From assembly GCA_000469685.2 (NCBI GenBank), contig LS997563.1, positions 17,840,757 through 17,904,756 of the forward strand: a stretch of DNA of 64,000 nt, written 5' to 3'. Of this stretch, positions 14,601 to 44,852 are shown piece by piece. Below the pieces are notes generated by a model. That model was not told where the DNA came from. It did not search any database and saw only the letters and a program-made list of their open reading frames with translations. Source of the DNA: Haemonchus contortus. Lineage: Eukaryota; Nematoda; Chromadorea; Rhabditida; Trichostrongylidae. Both the position numbers and the translations under genes were made by a program. Position 1 is the stretch's first letter. Each line of letters opens with the position of its first letter.

Positions 14601-17600
14601 GAATCCACAAAGTTACGGTGAGTGGTTCTCGTTTTGACCACCTGCGTGCCCTGGGGGTCTCGAACTTAGTGGGTTAGTGGAGACGTTTGGTCGGGTAATC
14701 ACAGATTGTTATGATCCTTTCAGGCTCTGAAGAAGGCGATTCCGCCGAAACGTCAGCCTAATAAAGGTGATTTAAAAACCTCGTGAAGAGTTCAAGACAA
14801 CAACAAACTCAGTAATCTAATCATGCCGAGGTTCATAGAAAGCCGTACATGGAATTCATAAAAATGTTATGGTAGAAGTTGATTTGGAAAATGTCCGTGC
14901 GTGGGAGTTATTTAGGGTGGTGAATCCGATAGTAGTGCTCAAAACGTATCTGCTCGACTGCTTACCCTATAAACACCAAATCTGAGGGTGATCTTATACT
15001 TATGAAACGCACTGTATTAGCCTACTTTGTTATAGCCGTGCATGCTGCATAATGAGCATTAGTGATTTTGATTTCAGCACTATGGCAGGGGAATAGGATT
15101 TGTCTTTAAATTGAATCACTAGTAGTGTTATTCTCATCGAATTTTCAGCACCAGTGAAAGGCGAAGCTAGTTGATCAGCTCCTTTTTAGAAAAGTATAAA
15201 ACCTTGGGGCGTTGATCAACCCCGTCTGTGGGATGCGCCCACGCATTCGGAAGTTCTGATGGCCTACGCGGATACCGATCCAGGATTAAAACCCGTGTAC
15301 CATGGGTGTGTTAAATGCGTCACTTACCACCACACCACCTCAGCCTAGCTCCTTTTGTACCTCTCATGAATAAACGCTACCCCAGGAATCAACGAATGAA
15401 GAAGAGATAGAGCTTGTGCTGAGAACATAATTTATTCCTTTTTCTTCAATGTTCTCACCCGCTTCGCTGCTCAAAGTCCCAAGACTTGCGCGAATTGGAA
15501 ATGTTCTTTTTGCATGAGCGTACGTGTTTTCGAAGCCGCTCAAATATGTATAACAAGTTCATGCGTTACCCCATGTTATTATTGACTTGTTCTTGGAAGT
15601 CAGTTTATTAAATCCAGTAATTAAACCATGCATACCCCAACCGAATTGGTTAAGAAACAGCTAACAATCTAGTGCTGAATGAACCCCCAGTTCCTGTTGT
15701 TGTACAACTTGTGAAATATTCCTTAAGGCTACCCAAGATACATGAGGTACGATATCACAGAGAACGACCCACACACTACGTCTCTTATTACAGCTATGCG
15801 AAAGCTGCAGAAATAGAAAATTGCCTTAAGTACTGTCAAGCTCGTGAAGGTGCACTGCAAGAACTCATTAGAGAAAGAACGGAGGCATTATCAAGGCATG
15901 ACTACGCCACCGCGCAGAGGTTTGTCAGGTTACATTGAAGAGATCGGATGCTTTGGCTGCGTAGCTTACTTTAACAGCCACTTTTAGGGCTAAAACACTC
16001 TACGAAGAAACAATTGAGAGCGCACTGCAAAACAGCGAGCTCGGAAAGTTGTTGTCGAAGCAGGAAGTAAGTCGCATGTCAGACAGATTTCTATGTCGCT
16101 TTTTTGATGAGGTGTGGATGACCCGACTTCCATCAATGTAACGCAGAACGCCTGCAAAAGCCTAGTTTCTAGGGGAGAATTCTGACCGTAGTCGAAATAT
16201 GTACGCTACTGCCGTCGGTAACCGAACTCGTGTCAGGACTCAGTCAATGAGGTTGAAGTGGTCGCGATGAACTACCCACTTTCATCTGACGGCAGTGCCA
16301 CATAACGATCTATGCTTTGATATTTTGCGTTTTGCACAAACAAGTCACTGGCGTCAATTCTACCAACACCGAACAATTGCTCAACTTCAGAGAAGATAGA
16401 GCAATTGAGACATCCCGATCAACCACGACCCTCTAATAGTATTGCGGCGAAACACGTATCAGTCTCTTCTATCAAAGCTCACACAGAGGGGTGTAAGGCA
16501 AGAGGTATCCAGTTATGTTGATGCACCCGTTCTCGTTATTCATGCTTGGATTTTGGTGTCTTATCGAGAAAGCCTCTAGAGTTTTTCTGGCACCAATACT
16601 GTCCTCGTAGGCCAGAATCGGCATTCAACATCAAAGTCAGAGCTAGCATGACCCTCCCTTCTGTGCTTCCTAAGCGGTGCAATCGAGCAAGAGCTTTGTT
16701 TGCTAGCTAAATGTCCTTCACACGAATGGGTCTCCCAGTTTCTCCAATTGGCAAGCATCACATGTTAAACACTGAAGTTTTGAACCACAGTTCGTCTGCA
16801 CAGCCTCCTACTTTTCCATGGGGACCGATCAAGCAGTTATCCATGATGCAAATCCGGTCATAGAGACGATTTCTACCAACTGGAGTTTAATGTCTCCTCT
16901 TGGTGTGTTAATCAAGTAACCGTCATTGGCTAGATCCGCTGTTTTTAGGCACTGCTGAATACCCACGCTGAATCGATAAGATATAAATGGTAATTGGAGA
17001 TAGATTTTATCTTTAATCCCATATGAAAAAGGCCTTGATCTGTCTCGTGCTGCCGAGTTGTGTGTCAATTTAGAATAGCTATTTGGTGTAACAATTTTCT
17101 GGACTCTTCCCGCTCCTCGTTACCGCTGCACATCTCCGCAGCCGTTCTGTACATGTTCCGTAATACTTTAACAGCTATGGTATGTACCGACATTGCATGA
17201 ATGATGATATTTTGGAGCTTCCTTTTCTATACCATTCCACACTGCATGTTCCACTGGTAGCCCTTACCTAGTATTCAAAAAGAGTAACCAGCCTTCGTTT
17301 GGGACTTCCCGAGTTAGCTTGATGTACTGCGATTGACTGTTTAGAATGTTGAACAACTCATCCATTTCTGACTGAATGATGTTATGACGAAACAGTCGTC
17401 AATGTAGCGGCAGTATATCATGGGTAGTCGTGCTAGCACTGGTTGTTCGATTCTACTCATAAAGCAGTTAGCAAGAACCGGTGCTATTCGCTGTCCCATC
17501 GCAAGCCCTCTTATTTTTGAGAAGTATCTTCCGGACCACTCAACTATGTTGCAGTTGAAGCACTCCTTGATGAGAGCCATTATTTGTGCTTTGCTCAGTC

Positions 17601-18824
17601 CGAACGTCACCACTTCTCTCATGCTGATCAAGCATTTCTGAAGCTGCTTGCAAAGCCGATCGATCCTAAGCGATCTACGAACTGTCCTGTATTCGACAGT
17701 GCGATGCTATATAGATGAGGAAATTGCAGATGATTTTATTTAGAAAGAATTTCCACCGGGTTGCCCGGCTTCCTCCAGGCTTCCCTCATTCCTTTGACAA
17801 AATCGTGGTGCAATCATGATCCTTTATCCTTTACCTCTCCTTTCGTAAAAGGGACTAATTTCTGCTCATAGAACTGAAGGGAATTTTGTCCGATTACGCG
17901 GAAACTACAAATTCCATACGATTATTTTATTTTTTCATATTTCCTTCACGATTATTACTTCGTACTATTTTTTCTTTAATCGCTCGGCAGAAATGCATCA
18001 AGAACTGAATCGAGGTGGAGATAATTTGGAATTCTTTTTCCTTCCTGTGTTCCAAATTGTTTACAAATGAGTACTAGGTTACTTGTTTACATTTACTAAA
18101 AAATTTATTGTGTGCTTTCTTTCATTAAACCTGAATCTCAATCTACGTGGAAAGCTTTATAGAGACAACTGTTATAAAGAAGGTTTCCAGATACTAGGAC
18201 CTCGTGCATTTTTTCACCCTGCACTGTCTGCTGGTATCGGAAATGAAGTCATTTCTACGTACGGTAGGAATGACATTGAAGCTTCTGCTTGACATTCTGC
18301 TTTTTCGACAGCTCTGACAAGCCGTGTCGTTGACTTCCTTCTGATGGATCACCCAGAAGACTCGCAAATGGACCATTTCAGTAGTCCTATCTTAAGAGCC
18401 CCTGGCTTTTACACCTAGTCTTGGCTTACAACCTTTATATCTTCTTTTCTATATCTATATTCTATATTTTATTGCCTTCAATACGTATATTATAATAATC
18501 ACAAGGAATCTCATGACGTACTTTTCACTCTCGCATGCCATTGATTGGAAGTGGCATTGCATGAGCCTCCGTCATCTGGAAGATATTGGAAGTTTCACTT
18601 CAGTGACCATGCATTATGACATTTTAAAACCTTGTCGAAAAACCTTTTAGGCACAGAAGCATTGGCTAATAATATGCTCAAGCATTTCACAATTTCTGTT
18701 TGAGTTGGATAGTTGGCAGACGACTCGCAAAAAAGAATCGTTTCCCAACTTTATTCACTCGAAATTATTCTTCAATAATCTCTAATTTCAGATCCAGCGG
18801 CTTCGAAGAAAAGAGTCAGACTGA
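5649..18824 (+). CDS. Small helical/coiled-coil protein with UVR-like repeats
   Basis: Seven-exon model: 5649-5742, 7129-7205, 7264-7361, 12985-13155, 15794-15919, 15988-16066, 18792-18824. All introns are GT-AG, phases agree, and the total is 678 nt (225 aa plus stop). The N-terminus is acidic (MQEECSSTSDDEEVLFTKDM), followed by a Ser/Thr-rich low-complexity stretch (about residues 32-60). From about residue 115 it is a charged helical region with two similar segments, EDYAKAAEIENCLK and RHDYATAQRAKTLYEE, resembling the D/E-Y/F-x-x-A pattern of UVR-like helical hairpins (as in CEP104-type proteins). That resemblance is weak, and I do not recognise the orthologue. No signal peptide or membrane segment. 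Introns 3, 4 and 6 are 2.6-5.6 kb and full of transposons. The last exon (10 codons then TGA) is the least certain. An in-phase exon inside intron 4 was rejected as transposon sequence. Confidence 0.68.
8080..8330 (+). repeat. Dispersed repeat, family also at 15.2 and 26.9 kb
   Basis: It shares ordered phrases with 26825-27030 (CTTCCATTC-GAATCGTAG, GACTTGCGG-GGCCAGCC, CTGGTACCAA). A shorter relative, with 'gcgttgatcaaccccgtc', is at about 15185-15300. It has no intact reading frame. The 26.9 kb copy directly follows an RTE endonuclease fragment, so it may be retrotransposon-linked. Confidence 0.5.
9506..9893. mobile_element. 388-bp hAT-like MITE with 8-bp target duplication
   Basis: The termini are inverted: GGCACTAATTACCCTTTACT at the left and the complement of GGCACTATTTACCCTTTACT at the right, with most of the element forming an imperfect palindrome. 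It is flanked by the identical 8-mer GACTTTCA at 9498-9505 and 9894-9901. An 8-bp duplication is typical of hAT elements, but the usual CA(G)GG start is not clear, so the superfamily is inferred. It lies in intron 3 of the coiled-coil gene. Confidence 0.75.
10907..11504. mobile_element. Foldback element interrupted by a nested MITE
   Basis: The pieces 10907-10918 plus 11306-11396 form a long inverted repeat with about 11406-11504 (ends TGGCTGCTTTCATAGTCCGC and its complement), giving a stem of roughly 100 bp with a loop near 11399. The 378-bp MITE at 10919-11296 sits inside the outer end of the left arm and duplicated the 9-mer CTGCTTTCA on insertion. Removing it restores the uninterrupted hairpin. 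GC-rich; no coding content recognised. Confidence 0.7.
10919..11296 (-). mobile_element. 378-bp MITE copy A, 9-bp target duplication (MULE-like)
   Basis: On the + strand it starts GGGTCCGGGAACTTCTCCCC and ends with the complement of GGGTAACGGAACTTCTCCCC, so it has about 20-bp terminal inverted repeats. Flanks are CTGCTTTCA at 10910-10918 and 11297-11305. Copy B at 30871-31248 is exactly the same length, in opposite orientation, and has a different perfect 9-bp duplication. Nine-base duplications are usual for Mutator-like elements; no transposase is present. The small frames inside (also conserved in copy B) are probably incidental to the shared DNA. Confidence 0.85.
13283..15014 (+). mobile_element. 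Tc1-like transposon remnant, itself interrupted
   Basis: Transposase pieces read in order on the + strand: HTH-region PRKLTANDERRMLRAI (13560-13610), ELDLSMSKAKTEWRAVKRSS, LTDSHRKARLDF, VVFPDGKKVNREGSDG (catalytic-domain context), DYYGHDLRREPIYSNRRNF then GGNVMVRGAF (about 13895-14000). After a large internal deletion comes SIEELWQAKIEAWN, and a C-terminal piece ending in a stop at 14198. These match the Tc1 transposase order, but frames shift and stops interrupt. A terminal repeat TTTCATAAGTATAGGATCAC lies near 13290-13310; its complement occurs at 14246-14266 and again at 14990-15014, where it ends CACTG|TA. The second right end lies beyond an inserted inverted repeat (14296-14816). Confidence 0.8.
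14296..14816. mobile_element. Inverted pair of Penelope-like pseudo-LTR ends
   Basis: A 231-bp inverted repeat (14296-14526 against 14586-14816) has a 59-bp spacer. Each arm, read outward, carries CTGAAGA, then a GGCG/CGCC mini-stem, then GAAACGTC. That arrangement is the one seen in Penelope-like element pLTRs, where hammerhead ribozyme motifs are known. In the right arm the flanking AGGCT and AGCCT can also pair as stem I. A Penelope-like RT/endonuclease remnant lies 1.7 kb away at 16490-17720. The assignment rests on these motifs only. Confidence 0.55.
16490..17720 (-). pseudogene. Penelope-like element: RT plus GIY-YIG endonuclease remnant
   Basis: Reading the minus strand, 17631-17341 gives an RT core with GLAMGQRIAPVLANCF and the catalytic box YCRYIDDCFVI (the YxDD-type motif of PLE RTs). 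It is followed by YIKLTREVPNEGWL, and after frameshifts by VLRNMYRTAAEMCSGNEERE, the typical PLE RT thumb region. Further downstream come IGETGRPIRVKDI (YIG part of a GIY-YIG domain), LRKHRREGHASSDFDV, and ARKTLEAF...NPSMNNENGCINIT, the usual C-terminus of PLE endonucleases. At least four frameshifts or stops break it, so it is inactive. It lies antisense in intron 6 of the coiled-coil gene. Confidence 0.88.
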
Positions 18825-21800
18825 ACCTACTGCCTGCTCATGAACTGAGTTGGCGCTTCGCTTATTCACTTGTCTCGAACCTTGATTGTCATTTGCTTCG
18901 GTATGGTGAAAAATGACTTGTGACTTCTTATCATATTCTTTGATTAGTCTCTGTCGTAAGGTGTTTCACTATTGTTTTTGCAGGTTCTTTGGCCTAATGC
19001 CCTTAACCGTTGTGATGTAGCTATGTGGGCTGCATCCGAATAGATTACAAAATGCCATATTGAAATACATGTAAAGCTTGGACTGCTGATTATAAGGGTT
19101 CTGCAGTTCACGCACTTTTATGACTAGCGTTGATTAAACTTTGAGTGGACTGAAAAAACACGTCGTACCCATTCCGTGTTCGGACACTTGCACTTATTCA
19201 CCTGCAGTGGACTACTGATCTGCAGACGGCTGACCATGAAATTAAGTCAACCTAAAGACAGCTCCAGTTTTCTTTCCAAGGAATCTGCAAAGTTCCCTTA
19301 GATAATGTATTCAAAAGTTTACGAGCGAAGAGAAATTCGTACCATAAAACTCTTGCTCTGTTCGATCGTCTTGAGATCATAGCCATACAATCAAACGTCA
19401 CGTTGGTTTGCCGCCCACTTATCACAATCCAATAGTGTCCTCCGTTCTTCGTCGTTCGTCTTTCGTTGAGTTGCAATCTGCATCATCACCCATTAACGTC
19501 CTCAACGCAGTTTCAGGTCACTCGTTATCTCATCTGCTTCCACAGATTGTTTCACGCCTACATTATCCCAGCGCATCTGCTCCGCGAAAAGAATACCGTG
19601 GAGTGAAACTTGCAACTACTGTGAGGTGGAGCTCGGATGCCAAAGTGCCGAAGGGGGGTTGGATCCTCGGATAGTTGCCGAGTGAACCAAATCAGGAACT
19701 GGGGGCTCATTCATTGATTGTTGTCCGCTGTTTTATCACAATAACTTATTGATTGTTGTTTCTTTGCTCGCATGTACCTATTTAGCCGCCGCTCCATTTG
19801 CATCGTAGTCTTGGGTTGCATTCTGATGGAGTGCGTCTTTTTGCATTCATGAGTAATTCCCTCTTTCCTGATTTCCTTCCGATTCATAGCAGTATCCAAC
19901 TCTGGTTCAGAAAATTGCAATCTACATAGGCGCACAAACCTTCAAGATTGGTCAGGTGGAGGTCAAATCCCTAAGCTTGAAGATGACTCCCTGAACTCAT
20001 CGGAAGTGTATTCACAAAGAACTGCTCGTGAGATGACAGAAAAAGTGTGAGTGTCACGTTCGACAGTCACCAAACCTCTGGAATAATTTAAACACCCCAA
20101 CAACTTCGTTGGGGACAAGGTCTTGAGAAGCAGGCGGGCGATAAACACTTGGCTATCGTTCAGAAGACCAAAAGTATTGAATGTATATGTAAGTCTGCCT
20201 GCCTGAGCGAAAAAGAATCTCATGTAGTTGATTTTCTGCCAATCACTATAACAACTATGAGATGTGGAAATGCGCTACGTGACCCACTCTTACTTGTAAT
20301 TTGAGCAGTACTACTCACCGGAGGCACGTGCCACACACTCGACGTTCTTTAGAAAGTATAAACTTATCGAATGCGCGAGTGAGAGACAGTCGACTTGACA
20401 AAGAAAGATATATTATATTATATATTTGACTTGTGCTCATAACTACCACAACTATGCATCAAATGTAACCAGGCTTGTATGTCTCTTTATTTCTATATAA
20501 AAGCCATTCGAGGACATCCACATAGATATTGTTAAAATCACGAGCCATCCAATTATGTAGACACGATTTTCCGGCGTGATGCCATAATTCTATAGATCTC
20601 ACATCAGGATAGGCATACGGATATGGGTCCACTTAGCAACTGCAAATCATTCATGTTACAGCCTCTCAGGCACCTACCGATACATGCATGGATATGAGCC
20701 GATCACTGATATGGGCCAACCTCAAGCATTAATAATGCTTTACAACAGCTGCTCAATCATTAGAATTGTATTATTAATTTTTGCTACCTTCTCTATTCTC
20801 TTTACGATTCATCCCACTTCTGATAATATATCCCGGTCAAAAGATTGATTATCATCGAATACTGTGATGTTCTAATATAATTTTACGAACCTTCTTATAA
20901 CAACTTTCCCATCTTACCGTGGTACAGGACTATCGTAGAATATTGCATCATTCTACGACTATACCCTCACTTCCAGCTATGCTCCATAATCATGAATTAT
21001 TCTTGTACAATTTTCTTTTGGAGTAGTCTCTAACAGCTGAATGACATCTCAGTATGGGTTTTCCGTTCTCAACTATGTGTTTTATTTTCAAAGAGGGCTG
21101 TGATTTACACTGTGATTTGCTTAAATAGGAGGAGAACCTCGAGTGATGATTTACAAGGGTCATTTCGGAGAATGACTAGAATGGGTCGACTAAGGGCTAC
21201 AGCTCGAATATAATGCCTTCAACAATGACTTTGAAAATAAAGGGTTTACAGGCGACCCAGATTTTGAGACCCGTTGACGCATCGAACTGTCTCAGACGAA
21301 ACATGGTGGGTGGCCATTCGTGACGATTTCAAGCGAAATGCATTGAAGCGAAAAGTAATGAAGCATGAAAATGATATCTCAATCGAAAGAATAAATAAAT
21401 AATTACATAATTTTCAAAACTCAGCTTGCACTTTGCTGCTTCAACATTAGGAGGAATGGTTGCGCGCATAGCGTTTTACGAATTCACTAGAGATGTCAGA
21501 ACACATAATTTAGAGTATCAGTTTCCATGAGACTTTCGATGATGATCTCCAGTTATTTATCCGGTGAGTGAAAAGTCGAAATCGAAATTGTTTATTCAGT
21601 TCATTGACAAATGTCGTCCAGATCGCATCCGCTGTCAGAGCTTATCTACCAAAAAGCGATTGGTTCTCGATATACTACAAGTACGGTCAACCATGCAACA
21701 CGGCCACCAGAAGCACCCTCCTGCTTCATGGACATTATTGATTCCAGTCTTTGTTAGATGTCGTAATAACATAATCATTCTGGATTTCGCATTCTCGCAT

Positions 21801-22524
21801 AATATCGACCCTTGCCGCCATGAGCTCGTGTCCGTACTCCAACTATACCTTCTTCTATAGCGACGATATAAGCGGTTGGAACGTCAACCAAGGAATAGCC
21901 ATACACTTTGTAAAGCGCTAGTGGTCAGATGAGGGGTCTTGTACGTTTGCATATCATGAATCAAAAAAGGAGTGATACGGAAAAATGGATATAAATGTGG
22001 ACAAATTAGGAGCAACTGGAAAACAAATTTTGCAACAAGTTTCAAGGTAAGTTGAAAGTATGAGTCAAAAGCGCATTTCATCGTCAATAGAAATGATTAG
22101 CGTTTTGAGAACTCTAGCGGATTCCAAAGGTACAGGAAAGTACATGAATCGGAGGTGAAGGGATAAGTAGCAGTTGTCCTTGTACATATCGACGAAAAAC
22201 CGCCCAGCAGCCCGCCACATCAACAAGCGCATCACCACCGTGGTATAAACTACCTTGTATCGTCTGGTGTCAATGAGTGCCTCTACTTACGAACATGAAT
22301 TTAACCCACCCTTCGAATAGAATCATGAATACGTTCGACAAGAGGAGTGGTATCTGAGATAAGTGGTTTATGTAGCTGATACGCACGTTTTAACTGCAGA
22401 AGTGGAGCTCAGATATACGCCCATTACCAACTCAGAGATGTGAGTTCTTCTGGCACTCTTCTTAGCGAACCTCACTCTGCTTCATTAATATCACTGTTTG
22501 TAGAGTTTTTACAGTAATGTATAG
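18825..22524. other. No gene recognised
   Basis: Between the stop of the coiled-coil gene and the leader exon of the alpha-glucosidase I see only short unconnected frames (for example 19408-19674, 21564-21860 on +, 19963-20223 on -) with no family motif or consistent splice chain. An AT-rich simple stretch is near 20408-20430. The promoter and probable initiator-Met exon of the downstream glucosidase should lie in the last kilobase but could not be identified. Confidence 0.5.
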
Positions 22525-41316
<18,792 letters not shown>

Positions 41317-41486
41317 TAATTGCTTTAATCACCCGACCTTTTCTTAGAGGCTCTTAACGATCGCTACCGTTGTTAATGAGAAAAAACGATTAGTCGAAAC
41401 AGTACTCACGTCAAGTTTCGAGCATATCTACGCGTTGAAAGGCCATCTTTCTGTTGTTTGTGCCTTTCAATTGTATATGTGCTTTG

Positions 41487-41492
41487 AATAAA
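41487..41492 (+). terminator. Polyadenylation signal of the GH31 gene
   Basis: AATAAA lies 171 bp after the TAG at 41314-41316 and is followed by a T-rich stretch. It is the first canonical signal downstream. Confidence 0.65.
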
Positions 41493-43235
41493 TTTTTTTG
41501 TACTTTGTAAGTCAGTGTATTCATCGATCAATGAATCATTGTAAATTACATGTGCATTCGCTTATTTTAATGCACAAGGATGCCTCTTCTGCTCACCTTA
41601 ACCTTACCCTCTAGAGTGCCTTCTTCTTTTTGAAAATACTCGTATTACATTGAAGTGGGCTGGTATTATTACCGAGAACAGGGTCAGTCACAATGCCTCA
41701 TTGACTTTTTTTTGAGTGCCTACCTAGCGACTTCATAACGACAAATATTAGGCCGTGGTTGTCGAACACCAGTTTTACGAGCACTTTCGTAGATGCCTAC
41801 GGGATTGGAAATTGCATAAGAAGAGAATTTCTGCTATTGAGAGGCAAGGTTTGTAAACTCAGCAAGTGTTCGATTGCTAAGGGATTAGGCACCTATTTAA
41901 TCATTATGGTGCAAGTACTGACCTGGTAGAGGTGCATCCTATGTCATTAATTGGTATGCCTCTGAAGACGATACCGTATAACTCGACATCCAAACTACCC
42001 AACGAATCCAAAAAGAGTTTCCATACAAAACTCACACTGAAGGTATTGCCAAACCCGTAACTCGTCGGTGAAGTATGGCAGCCCTGCCACGTCACCCGGT
42101 CACGACAGAGCACATCGGGAAACGTCCTGCCTCGTGGTCATCAAATCTCTCGCTACGCTCTTTACATGTTCCCTGCTCTTAATGACCGGAGCCGTGGTAT
42201 TGTTGATGTTGAAAACCTTTAAGCCCGAAGCAATTAGAGCTCATGCTTCCTAAGATTCAGAAACCTTCACTCATGCCGTCATTACAAAGTTTGGCAGGGC
42301 CGGATTAAGGACAAACACGCGAAAAAGTAAGGTTCACAACGCTGGACTATGTCCACACAGTCACACAAGAGCGATTATTCGGGGCCCTGTTATACAGGGT
42401 GCTCCCTCTCACTATGCATAGTTCTGTGAGGCGTAGAAAAACATCGTAACTAGAAGGACTTTCTATTCCACGTCTTCATACCTTTCCATTTTTCCTCGCC
42501 TTAGAGACCTTCACTCTACGCAGGCACGATGAACAGACAATCAGCGTTAGTCAAAGCAGTGAAGAAAAAACCACTTGCTTGGGGATTCTCGATACACGGA
42601 AATGCACAGAGAAACCCCTAAGTTTAAGCTTCATCGATGAAACAATCAGGAACGCTGCTGCACAAATCTCGTACTGTTGCAAGAAAAGCTTTGCGGCGTT
42701 CGTATCTCAGTAGAGGATCTGGACGAAACGGGCTGGTGGTACGGTGAATGGAGACAGTCGGTGCATGATGAAACACATCGATGAACAACAGATTGGCGTG
42801 CATGTGAAAGACTGTCCTGATGTATACCATGCCCGATTAATTACCGGAATTGCAACGGAAGTTTGTGACTCCTAACAATTGTAATAGCAAGTGGTGAAAG
42901 ATGGCACGTGCTTTCCGGTCTTATCGCCCAATTAACGCCGAGCTTTCTTCTTTTCGTGTTTAACTAGCCCTGCCGCGCGGAATCTTCCGAATTTAGGTCC
43001 CCTTGTACAGGAGAACAAGAGTTATGAATTTCCGACACACAGCCAGACAGTCGCATACGCACTTGTAAGCAGAATCCTGCTCAAGTGAAGTGTGTTTAAG
43101 TAACTTGCTTCATCCTTATTTATTCCAACTTGTCTGTATGTAGTTCCACCCAGATTTCACGCATTTGTCGCATGCTTCGCCAATAGTCCTACCGCCCACC
43201 ACCCGTGTTTTCACCTTGCACCTTGACAGAACGCG
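41493..43235. other. No gene recognised
   Basis: Only short frames are seen. The 61-codon frame at 42068-42253 contains one good hydrophobic segment (LATLFTCSLLLMTGAVVLLML) but no convincing start or family. It may be a remnant exon or retroelement-derived piece. Confidence 0.4.
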
Positions 43236-44197
43236 ATGCAAGTCGTCGAACGCGTCGATCAGCTTGAAGAAAATGTCCACAACTCTTTTGATAGTAGTTT
43301 ATCTTGTGGTGAATTAGAACGTGAAGCTCGTATCATGAAATCAACGACTGGAATTTGTAAGACTTATCTTCAATCTTTTGTCAAACACTTGCGACTGTTA
43401 TTCCTAATTCTCTTCTGGTAGCTACAAGAGCGATATCCTCAAGAGCCTGGCAGTCCAAAATGGAGGTCCCGCAGAGGTGTACCGCCCGTGACGGACAAGG
43501 GAAGGGGTACAGGCGACCCGAGAAGACATAGAGCTATCGTCAAAGATCAACTAGAATCAATTGAAGAATTTCTGGGCACTCTACGGAAATTGAAAGCCGA
43601 ATGTTTATCACAAAAGCGAGCTCCGCATGATAGCACATATGAGGAATTTTTGAAGGCAATCAACTTGATGGACTTGGCGATGGAGCGATTGCAAGAAGAC
43701 AGTGGAAGGATAGAGAAGGCTCGTATCCCAGAACAAACAGTAATGGTTTCTGTATCGATTGATTCGAAACCGGACGGGGAGCGAGCTAGAATAGCAGATA
43801 ACGCAGATAAAATAGATAAAATGTAGCCTTGGGAAGGGAATTAGCAAAGTTGGAAGCAGAGTGACGGTGGTTGCTCCGCCGCATGGGAGAACTCGCTCGC
43901 AAGAGGACGCGTCGACAGAGGGAATACCTCAAAGTAATCTAACGCCGCGAGGAGGAGGAAATGTCATGCGCGTTTTGCGGGGCTCCTGGTCACCATTATT
44001 CCCACTCCTGCGGACAGATCCGCACTGGACAGGAGAGGTCGCAATACCAGGAGAGCCCGAAGAAGTCAAGAGTGCCTAGAGCTGGAATGTTACGCAAAAG
44101 CGCTTTCACTGTAAGAGAATCGGTCATGCATCCAAGGTGAATTTACCTGAGGTATCGCTCCAGATTGGAGCTGCCAAAAGGCATTGCGAGCTGCAAG
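43236..44197 (+). pseudogene. BEL/Pao-like gag remnant with zinc knuckles
   Basis: Frames at 43236-43421 and 43488-43826 encode charged helical segments. Further on, one frame gives CAFCGAPGHHYSHSC (CX2CX4HX5C, about 43963-44007), and another gives FHCKRIGHASK (about 44105-44140) then VSLQIGAAKRHCELQ. Successive Cys/His knuckles after a helical gag region are usual in BEL/Pao LTR elements. Stops and frame changes separate the pieces. LTRs and pol were not found. A piggyBac-type MITE is inserted at its downstream end. Family assignment is tentative. Confidence 0.5.
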
Positions 44198-44201
44198 TTA
44201 A

Positions 44202-44848
44202 CCCTTTGACAACCATGGCACCCGCCGGCGGGTGCCACTATGACCGGTGCATGGGACCATGGCACCCAATGTTGGGTGCCACCATGTTTCTTTCTTTATT
44301 TGCACATTTGGACCTTATTTGATATTTTCATTATTGATAACCAGCTTTATGGTATTTATATTCAACATGGTCCACATTATTGTTTTATTAAAGCTTATTT
44401 ATTACAAACGTATATATACAATGGGGTATCACTGAAGAAAAAACCTAGGTATTTCCGCAAGATTTCTGTTCATCTAAGAAACATTGCAGACAGTAAAAGC
44501 CGTAACAACTAATGCACTGTGTTTTCACTTTCTTAGCAGGCGCACTGGCAAAGCATAAGTTGATACTAAAGAATCTTAATGTAATACGCACTTTTACTGT
44601 AAACATTATTTCCAGAATTTGTCCCACATTGCTTCCAAACTCCATTTTCAAGCCTTACTTAATTATAATGGATAAAATAATATTTTGATACTACCATTTC
44701 AAGCGAAATATTGCTAAACTTATTGAGTCAGAGAAAGGAGTTACCCCTGGGACCACGGCACCCACCGGTGGGTGCCAGTCGCGCACGAAAGGAAAGGGGC
44801 GTGGTCCTATGGGCGAGTCACGTCGGAATCGTCATTGTCGTCAAAGGG
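44202..44848. mobile_element. 647-bp piggyBac-type MITE with TTAA duplication
   Basis: The termini are CCCTTTGACAAC and GTCGTCAAAGGG, flanked by TTAA at 44198-44201 and 44849-44852. TTAA targets and CCC ends are hallmarks of piggyBac elements. Three internal palindromes of the form GGCACCC-N6-GGGTGCC occur near 44220, 44260 and 44760. No transposase is present. It interrupts the gag-like remnant. Confidence 0.9.
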
Positions 44849-44852
44849 TTAA

